The position numbers were made by a program, and so were the translations under genes. 62,213 nt of DNA, from the NCBI GenBank assembly GCA_031283185.1, contig JAITCH010000013.1, positions 1-62,213 on the forward strand, given 5' to 3'. Position 1 is the first letter of the stretch. Each line of letters starts with the position of its first letter. Source of the DNA: Rickettsiales bacterium. Its GTDB lineage: Bacteria; Pseudomonadota; Alphaproteobacteria; Rs-D84. Of the stretch, positions 55,022 through 62,213 are shown piece after piece. The notes beneath the pieces were generated by a model, which saw only the letters and a list, made by a program, of their open reading frames with translations, was not told the DNA's origin and ran no database searches.

Positions 55022-56379
55022 CCTTCTATAATTTTTTTAACGCTTGCGGGAATGTCGGAAATTTTCACGCGCGTCTGCTGCATCGTATCTCGGTGGCGAA
55101 GTGTCGCCGTGCCGTCTTCCAAACTTTGATGATCAATCGTTATACAAACCGGCGTTCCGATTTCATCGTGGCGGCGGTAATTTTTTCCGATGTTGCCGGA
55201 ATTTTCCATAACCACTCGGCCAAGATTCAGCGCGCGAAGTTCAGTCAAAAGTTTTTCCGATTGCGCCACCAATTCCGGCACATTCCGCGCAAGCGGAATC
55301 ACTGCCGCCTTTATCGGCGACAATTTCGGTTTTAACTTTAATACGATGCGCGAATTGCCTTCGCCTAAATCTTCTTCCGCGTAAGCATTGTCCATAACGG
55401 CGGCGAACGCACGACCTACGCCCATCGCCATTTCAATTACAAACGGAATGTATCGCTCGCCCTTTTCCGGGTCGGAATAAGCCAGTTTTTCAACCGAGTC
55501 TTTATTTTCCGCGACATTCGCTTTTATATTAAATTCGCCTTGCGCCTTGGTGTGGGATCCCAGGTCAAAATCCTGGCGGTTATGAAGTCCTTCAACTTCG
55601 TCAAACCCGTGCGGGAATTCGTATTCCAAGTCAAACGCGGCCTTGGCGTAATGCGCTAATTTTTCGTGTTCGGTCTGGCGCAGTTTTGTCGCCGGAATTC
55701 CAAGCACATCAGTCCACCACTTTATGCGCTCGGTTTTCCAATACTCATACCATTCCATATCGGTAGACGGATGAACAAAGAATTGCAGTTCGGCCTGTTC
55801 AAATTCCATCGTGCGGAATAGAAAATTGCGCGGGGTAATTTCATTGCGGAATGCTTTTCCAATCTGCACGATTCCGAACGGAATTTTGTGGTTTGTGGAA
55901 TCAAGAACATTCTTGAAATTCGTATATGTCGTGGTCGCCGTTTCAGGACGAAGATAAGCATTCACTTCGCCGTTGGAAACCGCGCCGACCGGCAGCCCCA
56001 TCATCAACTTGAAGTCGCGCGGCTGCATCAAATCTGTCGCGCCGCAAGAATCGCATTTTGTCGGGTCGGCCATTTTATCTTGGCGCATCCGGCAATGGCA
56101 TTTTTTGCATTCGACTAGCGGATCGGAAAATCCGTCTTCGTGTCCAGAATGTTTCCACATCAGGCGGTTGCTGATTAAGGCGGCGTCAAGTCCCTCTACA
56201 TCGCCGCGCGCATAAACCATTGCCGACCACCAAAGTTCCTTTATATTTTTGACCAGTTCAATGCCGAGCGGGCCATAGTCATAGAACCCTTTCAGGCCGC
56301 CGTAAATTTCGGAGCCTTGGAAAGCGAATCCGCGTCTTTTGCAGAACGATGCTAAATCTTCTAATGATTTCATTGGCAT
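55018..56379 (-). CDS. glyS: Glycine--tRNA ligase, single-chain (alpha-2) type
   Basis: 453 aa class II synthetase. GSEIYGGLKGFYDYGPLGIELVKNIKE, SGHEDGFSDPLVECKKCHCRMRQDK (a zinc-binding insert), YLRPETATTTYTNFKN, IPFGIVQIGKAFRNEITPRNFLFRTMEFEQAE and a C-terminal anticodon-binding domain identify the alpha-2 form, as in eukaryotes, archaea and some bacteria. Proteobacteria typically have the tetrameric alpha2-beta2 enzyme with unrelated chains. RBS GAGGGG. tRNA-Gly(CCC) is encoded at 7172-7245. Confidence 0.95.
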   Translation of the reverse strand: MPMKSLEDLASFCKRRGFAFQGSEIYGGLKGFYDYGPLGIELVKNIKELWWSAMVYARGDVEGLDAALISNRLMWKHSGHEDGFSDPLVECKKCHCRMRQDKMADPTKCDSCGATDLMQPRDFKLMMGLPVGAVSNGEVNAYLRPETATTTYTNFKNVLDSTNHKIPFGIVQIGKAFRNEITPRNFLFRTMEFEQAELQFFVHPSTDMEWYEYWKTERIKWWTDVLGIPATKLRQTEHEKLAHYAKAAFDLEYEFPHGFDEVEGLHNRQDFDLGSHTKAQGEFNIKANVAENKDSVEKLAYSDPEKGERYIPFVIEMAMGVGRAFAAVMDNAYAEEDLGEGNSRIVLKLKPKLSPIKAAVIPLARNVPELVAQSEKLLTELRALNLGRVVMENSGNIGKNYRRHDEIGTPVCITIDHQSLEDGTATLRHRDTMQQTRVKISDIPASVKKIIEG

Positions 56380-56390
56380 TGCCGCCCCTC

Positions 56391-56436
56391 TTGTTTTATA
56401 GTGTCAGTATTGTATAGACGAATAGATAAAAGTCAA
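56391..56436. promoter_or_regulatory. Overlapping divergent promoters of glyS and recO
   Basis: Plus: TTGTTT, 16 bp, TATAGA (413-418) towards recO. Minus: TTGACT (431-436), 16 bp, TACAAT (409-414) towards glyS. The boxes interleave, so the two would compete. The recO leader would be only about 10 nt with no clear Shine-Dalgarno. Confidence 0.5.
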
Positions 56437-57074
56437 TGAAAATAGAGACAAATGGCATTATTATCGGGTTAAGGGTTTATGGGGAACGGGCATTAATCGC
56501 CACCACCCTTACACAAACCTCGGGCGTTCTATCCGGCATCATCGCCGGGGCGCAAGTAAGCAAACGCCGCAAAATGGTCGGGCAACTCGGCGCAATAGAA
56601 TGGGGCGCGCGGCTGGAAGGTCATCTCGGGACTATGCGGTTTATGCCCGAAAGAAACCTAGCGGCACTTATAATGTCGGACGAGCAGGCGTTGGCGATTA
56701 TGAATTCCGCCTTTGCGATGATTGGCGATTTTCTGCCCGAACGAGAGGCTCATCCAGACATATATTTCGCCACCCTGCGCCTGTTAAGCAATTTGCCGTT
56801 CGCCGAAAACAAAATGGCGGAATACTTGCGGTGGGAGGCGGAATTATTGACCGGCATCGGGTATAGCCTTGATTTGACCAAGTGCGCCGGATGCGGCGGC
56901 GCGTCCGATTTGACGCACCTGTCGCCGAAAACGGGCAGGGCGGTTTGCGCCCAATGCGCCGCCCCGCACAAAGATAAATTATTTACACTGCCGCTTGGGT
57001 TGGCGGAATTGGGACATTTTTTCCAAATGGCGGCGGAAAAGAGTCTGCCGGCCGCTCGTTCTTTATTGTCTTGA
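56436..57074 (+). CDS. recO: DNA repair protein RecO
   Basis: 212 aa. The N-terminal OB fold (ETNGIIIGLRVYGERALIATTLTQTSGVLSGIIAGA) and a zinc finger made of CAGCGG and CAQC (about residues 149-172) are typical of RecO, which loads RecA with RecR at gaps. Family length is ~240, so it is slightly short. A short or leaderless mRNA is likely. Confidence 0.88.
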   Translation: MKIETNGIIIGLRVYGERALIATTLTQTSGVLSGIIAGAQVSKRRKMVGQLGAIEWGARLEGHLGTMRFMPERNLAALIMSDEQALAIMNSAFAMIGDFLPEREAHPDIYFATLRLLSNLPFAENKMAEYLRWEAELLTGIGYSLDLTKCAGCGGASDLTHLSPKTGRAVCAQCAAPHKDKLFTLPLGLAELGHFFQMAAEKSLPAARSLLS

Positions 57075-57128
57075 CACAATTCTGTATCCGGGATAAACTC
57101 CGGCGGAATAAAAAAGGAAACAAACCAA

Positions 57129-57506
57129 ATGAAACACAAAGCATTATTAGCATTTATCGCCGTCGCAGGCGCGGCCACATATAAACTTATCCCCAGGGAT
57201 CTTCGCCGGGCATTATTGTCCGTAGTGGCGGAAAAGGCCGGGGACGCAAGAGACGGGGCGGCGCATGTCGTCAACAAAGTCAAAGGCAAGTTCAATGATT
57301 TTTCAGCCGCATTCGGTGATGTGCTGGAAAACAATTATTCGGGCATCAGTGATAAAATGCGTGAAGAAATGCGCGCACGCGAACACGATTGTAATGATGA
57401 TATGGATGATGGATCTGATATATCTACTGAATATCCGTATGTGAACAGGGAACACATAGACCCGGAATTGGAAATTTATAAATCTGGAATTGTTAAACAA
57501 AGGTAA
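57129..57506 (+). CDS. Small anchored protein, unknown
   Basis: 125 aa. An N-terminal hydrophobic segment (KALLAFIAVAGAATYKLI) acts as a signal anchor, followed by basic residues, an amphipathic helix and an acidic middle (HDCNDDMDDGSD). No family recognised. RBS AAAAGGA. Confidence 0.6.
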   Translation: MKHKALLAFIAVAGAATYKLIPRDLRRALLSVVAEKAGDARDGAAHVVNKVKGKFNDFSAAFGDVLENNYSGISDKMREEMRAREHDCNDDMDDGSDISTEYPYVNREHIDPELEIYKSGIVKQR

Positions 57507-57514
57507 AAGTCAAA

Positions 57515-58081
57515 ATGAATGCAATTATTTTGCACGGCATTGAAAAAGACAGAAAAACTTATCTCGAATTGCCGGAAAGCGATTCAAACCTTGGCTGGTA
57601 TCCAGTCGCGCAATGGGAACTGACAAAGCGCGGAATTTTAACGCAAACGCCGGAAATGCCGAATCCATATTTGCCAGATCTAAATTATGATGAATGGGTG
57701 AAAACAATTTCGCAATTTGATATAAGCCACGATACCATTTTAATCGGACATTCTTGCGGTGGCGGATTTTGGCTGAAATACTTGTCTCTTAATCCGCAAA
57801 TCAAAGTTAAAAGATTGATACTGGTTGCGCCTTGGATAGATATTGACCGAGAGCATCCGGCATTTTTTGCGGATTGGAAAATTGATGCGAATTTGTCGGC
57901 GCGATGCGGCAGAATTGACTTGTTTGTATCATCGGATGATATGGATATTATATTGAAGTCTGTTGATAAGATAAAATCAGTTTATGGCGATAAAATTGAA
58001 TATCACGAATTTAATGACAAAGGACATTTTTCCTGGGGCTGTATAGGTCGCACCTTCCCCGAACTTTTGGAAATAATATAA
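57515..58081 (+). CDS. RBBP9/YdeN-like alpha/beta hydrolase
   Basis: 188 aa. Nucleophile elbow GHSCGG (in ILIGHSCGGGFWLKYL), acidic residue in FVSSDDMDI and His in DKGHFSW give a Ser-Asp-His triad. The start reads AIILHGIEKDRKTYLELPES, and MPNPYLPDLNYDEWVKTI matches the RBBP9/YdeN family of small serine hydrolases. Substrate unknown; cytoplasmic. Confidence 0.82.
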   Translation: MNAIILHGIEKDRKTYLELPESDSNLGWYPVAQWELTKRGILTQTPEMPNPYLPDLNYDEWVKTISQFDISHDTILIGHSCGGGFWLKYLSLNPQIKVKRLILVAPWIDIDREHPAFFADWKIDANLSARCGRIDLFVSSDDMDIILKSVDKIKSVYGDKIEYHEFNDKGHFSWGCIGRTFPELLEII

Positions 58082-58099
58082 ATAAGTGGTCTAGGAAAA

Positions 58100-59227
58100 T
58101 TATCTTGCCATTGCGCGGACATTAAGCATCCTCGCCATTTGTTCAAGCGGCTCGTCCATCGCGCCAGTCTTCGTAATATGTCCCATCTTGCGTCCAACTT
58201 TGACATCCGGTTTGCCGTAAATATGCACGCTCCATCCGGCGGAATTCGCATCGGCAAGTCCATCATAATCCGCGCGACCATTTTCTTCGCCGATGATGTT
58301 TTTCATAACCGCTTTGCCCGCAGTCATTTTTGTCGCCCCCAGCGGCAACCCAGCAACGGCGCGAATATGATTCTCGAATTGCGATGTCTCTGCGCCTTCA
58401 ATCGTCCAATGGCCGGAATTATGAACGCGCGGCGCGACTTCGTTGACCAGAACCTGCCCTGTTTTTGATACGAACATTTCGGTGCAGAAAGTTCCGACCC
58501 CTGCAAAACATTCCATAACCTTTTCGGCGGTGTATTTTGCCGCGCTGTGAATGCAAGGATCTATATCCGCGGGCGCAAAGTTTATATCCAATATGCTATT
58601 TTTATGAATGTTTTCCGCAACAGGATAAATCACGCATTCGCCGTTTTGCGCGCGGGTTGCGATGACGGAAATTTCCTTGTCGAAGTCCACAAGTGATTCA
58701 ATCATCAGCGCGTCTTTTTTAATCGGGATGGCATCAATGTCTTCGCGGTTGGAAATTTTCCAAATGCCTTTGCCGTCATATCCTCCGCGGCGGCATTTTA
58801 TCATAAAGGGCTTTTGCCATTCGTCCCAGTAAGCGCGAATTTCGCTGATGGTGTTGACTGCGCGGAATTCGGGAATTAGTATGCCGGATTTTTCAAGAAA
58901 TGTTTTCTGCCAAAGTTTGTCTTGGATGATTTTCAAGCTGGCTACGGACGGAAAAATTTTCGCGCCGCGCTTTTCCAGTTCGGCGAGGAGCGGCACGCTT
59001 ATGTGTTCAAATTCGTAAGTTATGACATCTGATGCGGCGGCGAGCGCGGCGAATCCGGCGGGGTTATCAAAGCCGTTAACTATGTGAATGTCGGCGATGC
59101 CGGTGCAGGGGCAGATTGGCGAAGGGTCAAGGACGGCGGCGCGGAATCCGAATTTGTGAATGGCTGGCACCATCATAAGTCCTAATTGTCCTCCGCCGAC
59201 AATGCCGATAGTTTTTATATTAGTCAT
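58100..59227 (-). CDS. purK: N5-carboxyaminoimidazole ribonucleotide synthase
   Basis: 375 aa ATP-grasp enzyme of purine synthesis (AIR + bicarbonate + ATP to N5-CAIR). The start MTNIKTIGIVGGGQLGLMM at 59227 has AAAGG upstream. MIKCRRGGYDGKGIWKI is the ATP-grasp loop, and LVNEVAPRVHNSGHWTIEGAETSQFENHIRAV is diagnostic. It uses bicarbonate, which the carbonic anhydrase could help supply, though that enzyme is exported. No purE is visible beside it. Confidence 0.95.
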   Translation of the reverse strand: MTNIKTIGIVGGGQLGLMMVPAIHKFGFRAAVLDPSPICPCTGIADIHIVNGFDNPAGFAALAAASDVITYEFEHISVPLLAELEKRGAKIFPSVASLKIIQDKLWQKTFLEKSGILIPEFRAVNTISEIRAYWDEWQKPFMIKCRRGGYDGKGIWKISNREDIDAIPIKKDALMIESLVDFDKEISVIATRAQNGECVIYPVAENIHKNSILDINFAPADIDPCIHSAAKYTAEKVMECFAGVGTFCTEMFVSKTGQVLVNEVAPRVHNSGHWTIEGAETSQFENHIRAVAGLPLGATKMTAGKAVMKNIIGEENGRADYDGLADANSAGWSVHIYGKPDVKVGRKMGHITKTGAMDEPLEQMARMLNVRAMAR

Positions 59228-59295
59228 TCCAAACCCTTTACAATTTTTGGTTTTAACGGGACTTGAATCCGAGCCATATAAACACACAAAAATTC

Positions 59296-59383
59296 TGGTG
59301 GCTTTGGTGGGACTTGAACCCACACGAAACTAGGTTTCAACGGATTTTAAGTCCGGTCTGTCTACCAATTCCAGCACAAAGCC
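59296..59383 (-). tRNA. tRNA-Leu (anticodon UAA)
   Basis: Acceptor GGCTTTG/CAAAGCC, discriminator A, encoded CCA (59296-59298). Anticodon stem loop CCGGACTTAAAATCCGG-type with UAA, long variable arm. Confidence 0.93.
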
Positions 59384-59387
59384 ACTT

Positions 59388-59683
59388 CGTTTATCAGACA
59401 AACCCTAAGCCGGATTCTGTTCTATGCCATAATTCATCTGCCATTCATATTGCTATGATGGTCAAGCTTCCTACCCATCTGCAACGAGGAACGCGTATAT
59501 GCAGATCTATTTGGAATTGCTGCGGATAGAGTTTGCCGCGTTTCACTCCGGTCTGAACCGGCTCGTCTCTGTGGCACTAGTCCTGGGGTTGCCCCCGGCG
59601 GTCGTTAGCCGCTATCCTGTTCCTTGCAGTCCGGACTTTCCTCGGGCGAGTTGCCTCGCACGCTATGGCTTGTCTGTCTGACT
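59388..59683 (-). ncRNA. rnpB: RNase P RNA
   Basis: Minus strand. P1 pairs CAGACAAGCC at the 5' end with the GGTTTGTCTG 3' end; the conserved GAGGAAAGTCCGGACT core lies near the 5' end and ACAGAATCCGGCTTA near the 3' end. GGAGTGAAACGCGGCAAACTC is also typical. About 296 nt, shorter than the usual ~370-400. It processes tRNA 5' ends; tRNA-Leu lies 4 bp downstream. Confidence 0.92.
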
Positions 59684-59724
59684 TAGTAATAGTAATAGAT
59701 TTTTTAGAAATTTCAATTAATAAA

Positions 59725-60369
59725 TTATTCTGCTATATTATTATTTTCTACATATTCGGATACTTCGGTAAAGTGTTCGTCATATCCGTTTCCGCGGCGG
59801 CCAAATGCAAGCCACATACTAGACCAGCATCCCTTTTCCGCCAATAATTCCTGCACGCGTTTGTCTTGCGCCGCCGGATTGGTCGCTTGGTCATCTGTGT
59901 TCACTGCGCCGTCCCGATCATATAATTTGCATTGAATGTCGGCTTCCAGTTTATCGCACCAATATGCGAATTTCGCCTCTGCCGTTTCCTTCGCATCAAA
60001 TTCTAAGATCAAAGCGACAATTTCATCCCGCCTAAGAATTCCGTCCAACGCACGCGAAACTGCATCGTGTCCTTGCGCCAATTTTTCATCGGGCGCGATG
60101 TCCCAAATGGTAAGGTCGCCGATTATGGTTTCTTCCAGTTCGTGCAGCGCGAGCATCATTACGACCTTGCGGATGTCGATGGTGTAGTTGTATTGGCTCC
60201 ACATTGCGATGGCGAGTTGCTGAACGCCGAATATATGTTCAGCGATGCTTTCAAGGCGGTCGCGCTTGACATTCCAAAGTCTCCACCCTGCCCGGATAGA
60301 GTTTTTAAGTTTATTGCATAGGACATAGAATTGAATAACGCTTTGGGCTTTGTTGGTTGTCAGGGACAT
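59725..60369 (-). CDS. HD-domain phosphohydrolase (YfbR-like)
   Basis: 214 aa. Metal-binding HD residues appear in RLESIAEHIFGVQQLAIAMW and LALHELEETIIGDLTIWD, with a downstream Asp in EAKFAYWCDKLEADIQCK. The pattern matches the HD_3/YfbR group of 5'-deoxynucleotidases. Likely cytoplasmic nucleotide turnover; substrate inferred from family. Confidence 0.78.
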   Translation of the reverse strand: MSLTTNKAQSVIQFYVLCNKLKNSIRAGWRLWNVKRDRLESIAEHIFGVQQLAIAMWSQYNYTIDIRKVVMMLALHELEETIIGDLTIWDIAPDEKLAQGHDAVSRALDGILRRDEIVALILEFDAKETAEAKFAYWCDKLEADIQCKLYDRDGAVNTDDQATNPAAQDKRVQELLAEKGCWSSMWLAFGRRGNGYDEHFTEVSEYVENNNIAE

Positions 60370-60401
60370 ATTTTGAACCTTAATACTCTATTATAATACA
60401 G

Positions 60402-60526
60402 AAATCAATATGAACACATTAGATAACGCGTATTGCGCCGTTTTTGGCGAGCGGAGTGTATATGGATATACATGACCGAGCCAAAAACCAGCAAAAGCAA
60501 GTTAGATGATGTGGTCAGATTGATTT
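60402..60526. repeat. Diverged S-like element beside tRNA-Asn
   Basis: Long interrupted hairpin: AAATCAAT/ATTGATTT, TGA/TCA, CACAT/ATGTG, TAAC/GTTA, TTGC/GCAA, GTTTTTGGC/GCCAAAAAC, with apex GTGTATATGGATATAC. The apex and the AAATCAAT stem resemble S-element 2. It ends 2 bp from the CCA of tRNA-Asn. Confidence 0.65.
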
Positions 60527-60528
60527 AT

Positions 60529-60603
60529 TGGCTCGGGTGGTAGGATTCGAACCTACGACCAATTGATTAACAGTCAACTGCGCTACCGCTGCGCCACACC
60601 CGA
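60529..60603 (-). tRNA. tRNA-Asn (anticodon GUU)
   Basis: Acceptor TCGGGTG/CACCCGA, anticodon stem GTTGA/TCAAT with loop CTGTTAA (GUU), T-arm TAGGTTCGAATCCTA, encoded CCA. Confidence 0.94.
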
Positions 60604-60656
60604 ATGCCCTCAATAATATACCGCGTCCGCCCAGTTTGCAAGTTTATTTTTTGCCC

Positions 60657-60685
60657 TTAACTTTCGGATGTTTTTGTGATATAAT
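60657..60685 (+). promoter_or_regulatory. Promoter of the 60706 gene
   Basis: TTAACT, 17 bp, TATAAT with an extended TGTGATATAAT, as before the gene at 11233-12165. Confidence 0.55.
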
Positions 60686-60705
60686 GGTGGTAATAGAGGG
60701 AAGAG

Positions 60706-61986
60706 ATGTCGTTGTTTTCAAGATTTTCTTTGGCTGTGGCAGTCGCTGCCTTGCCGTTGGCGGCAAATGCTGTCAGCAATATGACCGTGCCTGCCGCGGC
60801 AGGATCAAACGCGCCCGGCGCGACCAGTGCCGCCAATGCTATGACCCGCGGAAATGCTGGCAAGGGACAGGAAATTCGCCAGCAATATATGCAGAATTAT
60901 TATATGAATAATGTGCCGGATGTTGATACGGCTTGTCGGCAAAAAATCTATAATTGCCTTTCTCAGTATTGCGGCGACATGACGACGATTCCCGGCGTGA
61001 TGCCTGGCCGGTGCCAGTATGCGTCCGAAGGCGAACTTTATAATTGGGCTGTGCTGTGCATTCAGAAAGATTACGAAGACTTGATGCCGCAGTATAATTT
61101 CAAGAATATGCGGACGAACTTGCCGACGAATACGGCGGCGCGGCTGTGCCCGTCTTATATCCAGCAGGAATTGATGACTTATTTGTCTATGGCGAATATG
61201 GCGGATTCATTGGCCTTGCAAAGGTCAAGCGGCTGTGTAAATGCGCGTGCGGAATTGGCGGCGGCGTTATCGTGCCACGAGACGACGATGGTTTATGCGT
61301 ATGAATCGAGCAGTATGTTGCAAAGTATGTTGACTGATAGTTGCGGCTCGGGCGTTGCTGGCGGCAGCACGACTATGGTTCGGAATTTTTTGCAGGCGGG
61401 AAATGTAGGTGCGAATGTTTGGGGCTGGATGGAAAAATTGGTGAATTTGGACGCTTCGGAAAAAGCCCGGGGGTTCGAGGTTAAGGTAGACGCGATTGCG
61501 GCGGGATATGTAAATAAGATGAACGCGGCGTGCGGCGAGAATATGCAGTTTCAGGCGGTAAAGAGGCCGGTTGATAATAGTCCGACGACATTGCAGAATT
61601 TGGCGAATTTGGCATTGGGTATGTCGCCGCTTGGCAAACAGGCTGCGGCGGCGGGCAAGTCATCGGGCGGTGCTTCATTTCCGGGAACTGGCGGGGCGAG
61701 CGGCTCTGGTGGAAATCTGACTATGACGATTAATTCCAATTATGCGATTTATGATTATGCAACTGCGGCGCAGGTTGTGCAGGCGGGACTAACGAATCCG
61801 ATAACCGTGCAAAATCCGTTTTTGACCAGCAAGCAAATGAACGATATGCAGAATGCTCAGAAAAGCGGCACGAAAGTATTTATGATTAAGGATCAATCAA
61901 GGTGTTTTATTGTAGCGATGGACGCATTGACACAGGCGGAGAATAATTTGCTTGCGCCGCACCTTGCAACTTGTGCTTATAATTGA
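60706..61986 (+). CDS. Exported Cys-rich protein sharing a motif with the 22240-25428 protein
   Basis: 426 aa with a signal peptide (MSLFSRFSLAVAVAALPLAANA). An Ala/Gly/Asn-rich segment leads to CRQKIYNCLSQYC (77-89), the same CRxxxYxC(L/M)xx(Y/F)C pattern as residues 181-193 of the 1062-aa protein. Further Cys are spaced through a helical body; a Gly-rich linker (GKSSGGASFPGTGGASGSGG) precedes the C-terminal region, which ends with Cys (LATCAYN). RBS GAGGGAAG. Probably periplasmic or surface-exposed; family not recognised. Confidence 0.75.
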   Translation: MSLFSRFSLAVAVAALPLAANAVSNMTVPAAAGSNAPGATSAANAMTRGNAGKGQEIRQQYMQNYYMNNVPDVDTACRQKIYNCLSQYCGDMTTIPGVMPGRCQYASEGELYNWAVLCIQKDYEDLMPQYNFKNMRTNLPTNTAARLCPSYIQQELMTYLSMANMADSLALQRSSGCVNARAELAAALSCHETTMVYAYESSSMLQSMLTDSCGSGVAGGSTTMVRNFLQAGNVGANVWGWMEKLVNLDASEKARGFEVKVDAIAAGYVNKMNAACGENMQFQAVKRPVDNSPTTLQNLANLALGMSPLGKQAAAAGKSSGGASFPGTGGASGSGGNLTMTINSNYAIYDYATAAQVVQAGLTNPITVQNPFLTSKQMNDMQNAQKSGTKVFMIKDQSRCFIVAMDALTQAENNLLAPHLATCAYN

Positions 61987-62016
61987 CATTGTTTTTTATA
62001 TTAACAAAACAATGTC
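61985..62016 (+). terminator. Palindrome on the stop codon
   Basis: GACATTGTTTT pairs with AAAACAATGTC (11 bp) around a TTATATT-like loop, starting inside the stop codon of the preceding gene. AT-rich, so a weak terminator at best. Confidence 0.4.
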
Positions 62017-62177
62017 ATCCCCCGACTTGATCGGGGGATCTCGGCAAAATAATTTGCCCCGCCACCCGCCCCCACACTTCCCACCTGTCCCACAGGCACG
62101 GAATACAATTCTTCCACCAATTCTTGCGCCTCTTCAAACTGCTGCGTCCAACAGAATATAGATAATGGATACATCAT
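62001..62177 (-). CDS. Possible small protein ending in a B-palindrome-encoded tail
   Basis: 58 codons from ATG 62177 (preceded by TTGAGGG): MMYPLSIFCWTQQFEEAQEL and onward, a Gly/Val stretch, then EIPRSSRGMTLFC. The tail EIPRSSRGMT is read from the B-palindrome in the same frame as GIARSSRAMT in the 1062-aa protein. Another frame just upstream ends QEEQVEEVF at 62181 and may be the real gene entering from outside the window. Confidence 0.3.
   Translation of the reverse strand: MMYPLSIFCWTQQFEEAQELVEELYSVPVGQVGSVGAGGGANYFAEIPRSSRGMTLFC
62014..62043. repeat. B-family palindrome
   Basis: GTCATCCCCCGACTTGATCGGGGGATCTCG, overlapping the end of the AT-rich palindrome. Confidence 0.75.
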
Positions 62178-62213
62178 CCCTCAAAATACTTCTTCTACTT
62201 GCTCCTCCTGCAA

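Noticed and set aside
59250-59275. tRNA-like T-arm upstream of tRNA-Leu(UAA)
   Set aside because: The sequence GGATTCAAGTCC resembles a T-loop but has no matching acceptor or anticodon arm.

Overview
This window is a compact, gene-dense bacterial chromosome segment. DUF2155, TrcR/DUF1013, the rpsP-rimM-trmD-rplS operon and the style of rpoD and prfB all point to an alphaproteobacterium. A small, host-associated or gut-type lineage is my inference, from short intergenic regions, a PnuC-like importer, many exported Cys-rich proteins and abundant palindromic repeats. The standard genetic code fits, including a genuine programmed frameshift in prfB.

Layout. 1-7 kb: the 5' end of acpP, a Fic-fold protein, tRNA-Leu, lipoproteins and exported proteins (one with a 10-unit CA tract in its first codons), and a TrmN6-like methyltransferase. 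7-14 kb: tRNA-Gly, a PnuC-like importer, rpsP-rimM-trmD-rplS-DUF2155, a DUF559 gene framed by inverted palindromes, and three exported repeat or Cys-rich proteins. 14-25 kb: prfB-obgE, a type IIG-like restriction-modification gene, a tRNA cluster (Glu, Leu, Ser), a PyrK-PyrD fusion and a 1062-residue exported Cys-rich protein. 25-34 kb: a cold-shock protein, a TolC-MFP-RND-HAD efflux-like operon, hemW and a Tat-exported amidase. 34-48 kb: a flavoprotein, cysS, an acyl-adenylate ligase, DUF378, lpoB, fabI, ligA, a glycosyltransferase, an exported beta-carbonic anhydrase and two unknown genes. 48-62 kb: single-chain purL, rpoD, trcR, one-chain glyS, recO, purK, tRNA-Leu, rnpB, an HD phosphohydrolase, tRNA-Asn and a second Cys-rich exported protein.

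The most unusual content is the repeat landscape. A two-hairpin element of about 50 bp (called P here) occurs seven times. Three copies lie in frame inside conserved genes (two in hemW, one in ligA), and two more sit in inverted orientation at the exact borders of a DUF559 nuclease-like gene, as if that gene were the mobile form. A second family (S) has three copies of about 160 bp with matching long-stem architecture and compensatory base changes, plus a collapsed mini-copy and a diverged relative beside tRNA-Asn. A third small palindrome family (B) also runs into coding sequence. These resemble Rickettsia palindromic elements in behaviour but not in any sequence I recognise.

Other points: the RND pump lacks the usual proton-relay residues and is paired with a very short adaptor; the Fic motif lacks its histidine; two genes have promoters placed for leaderless mRNA; and PurL and GlyRS are of types not usual for alphaproteobacteria.
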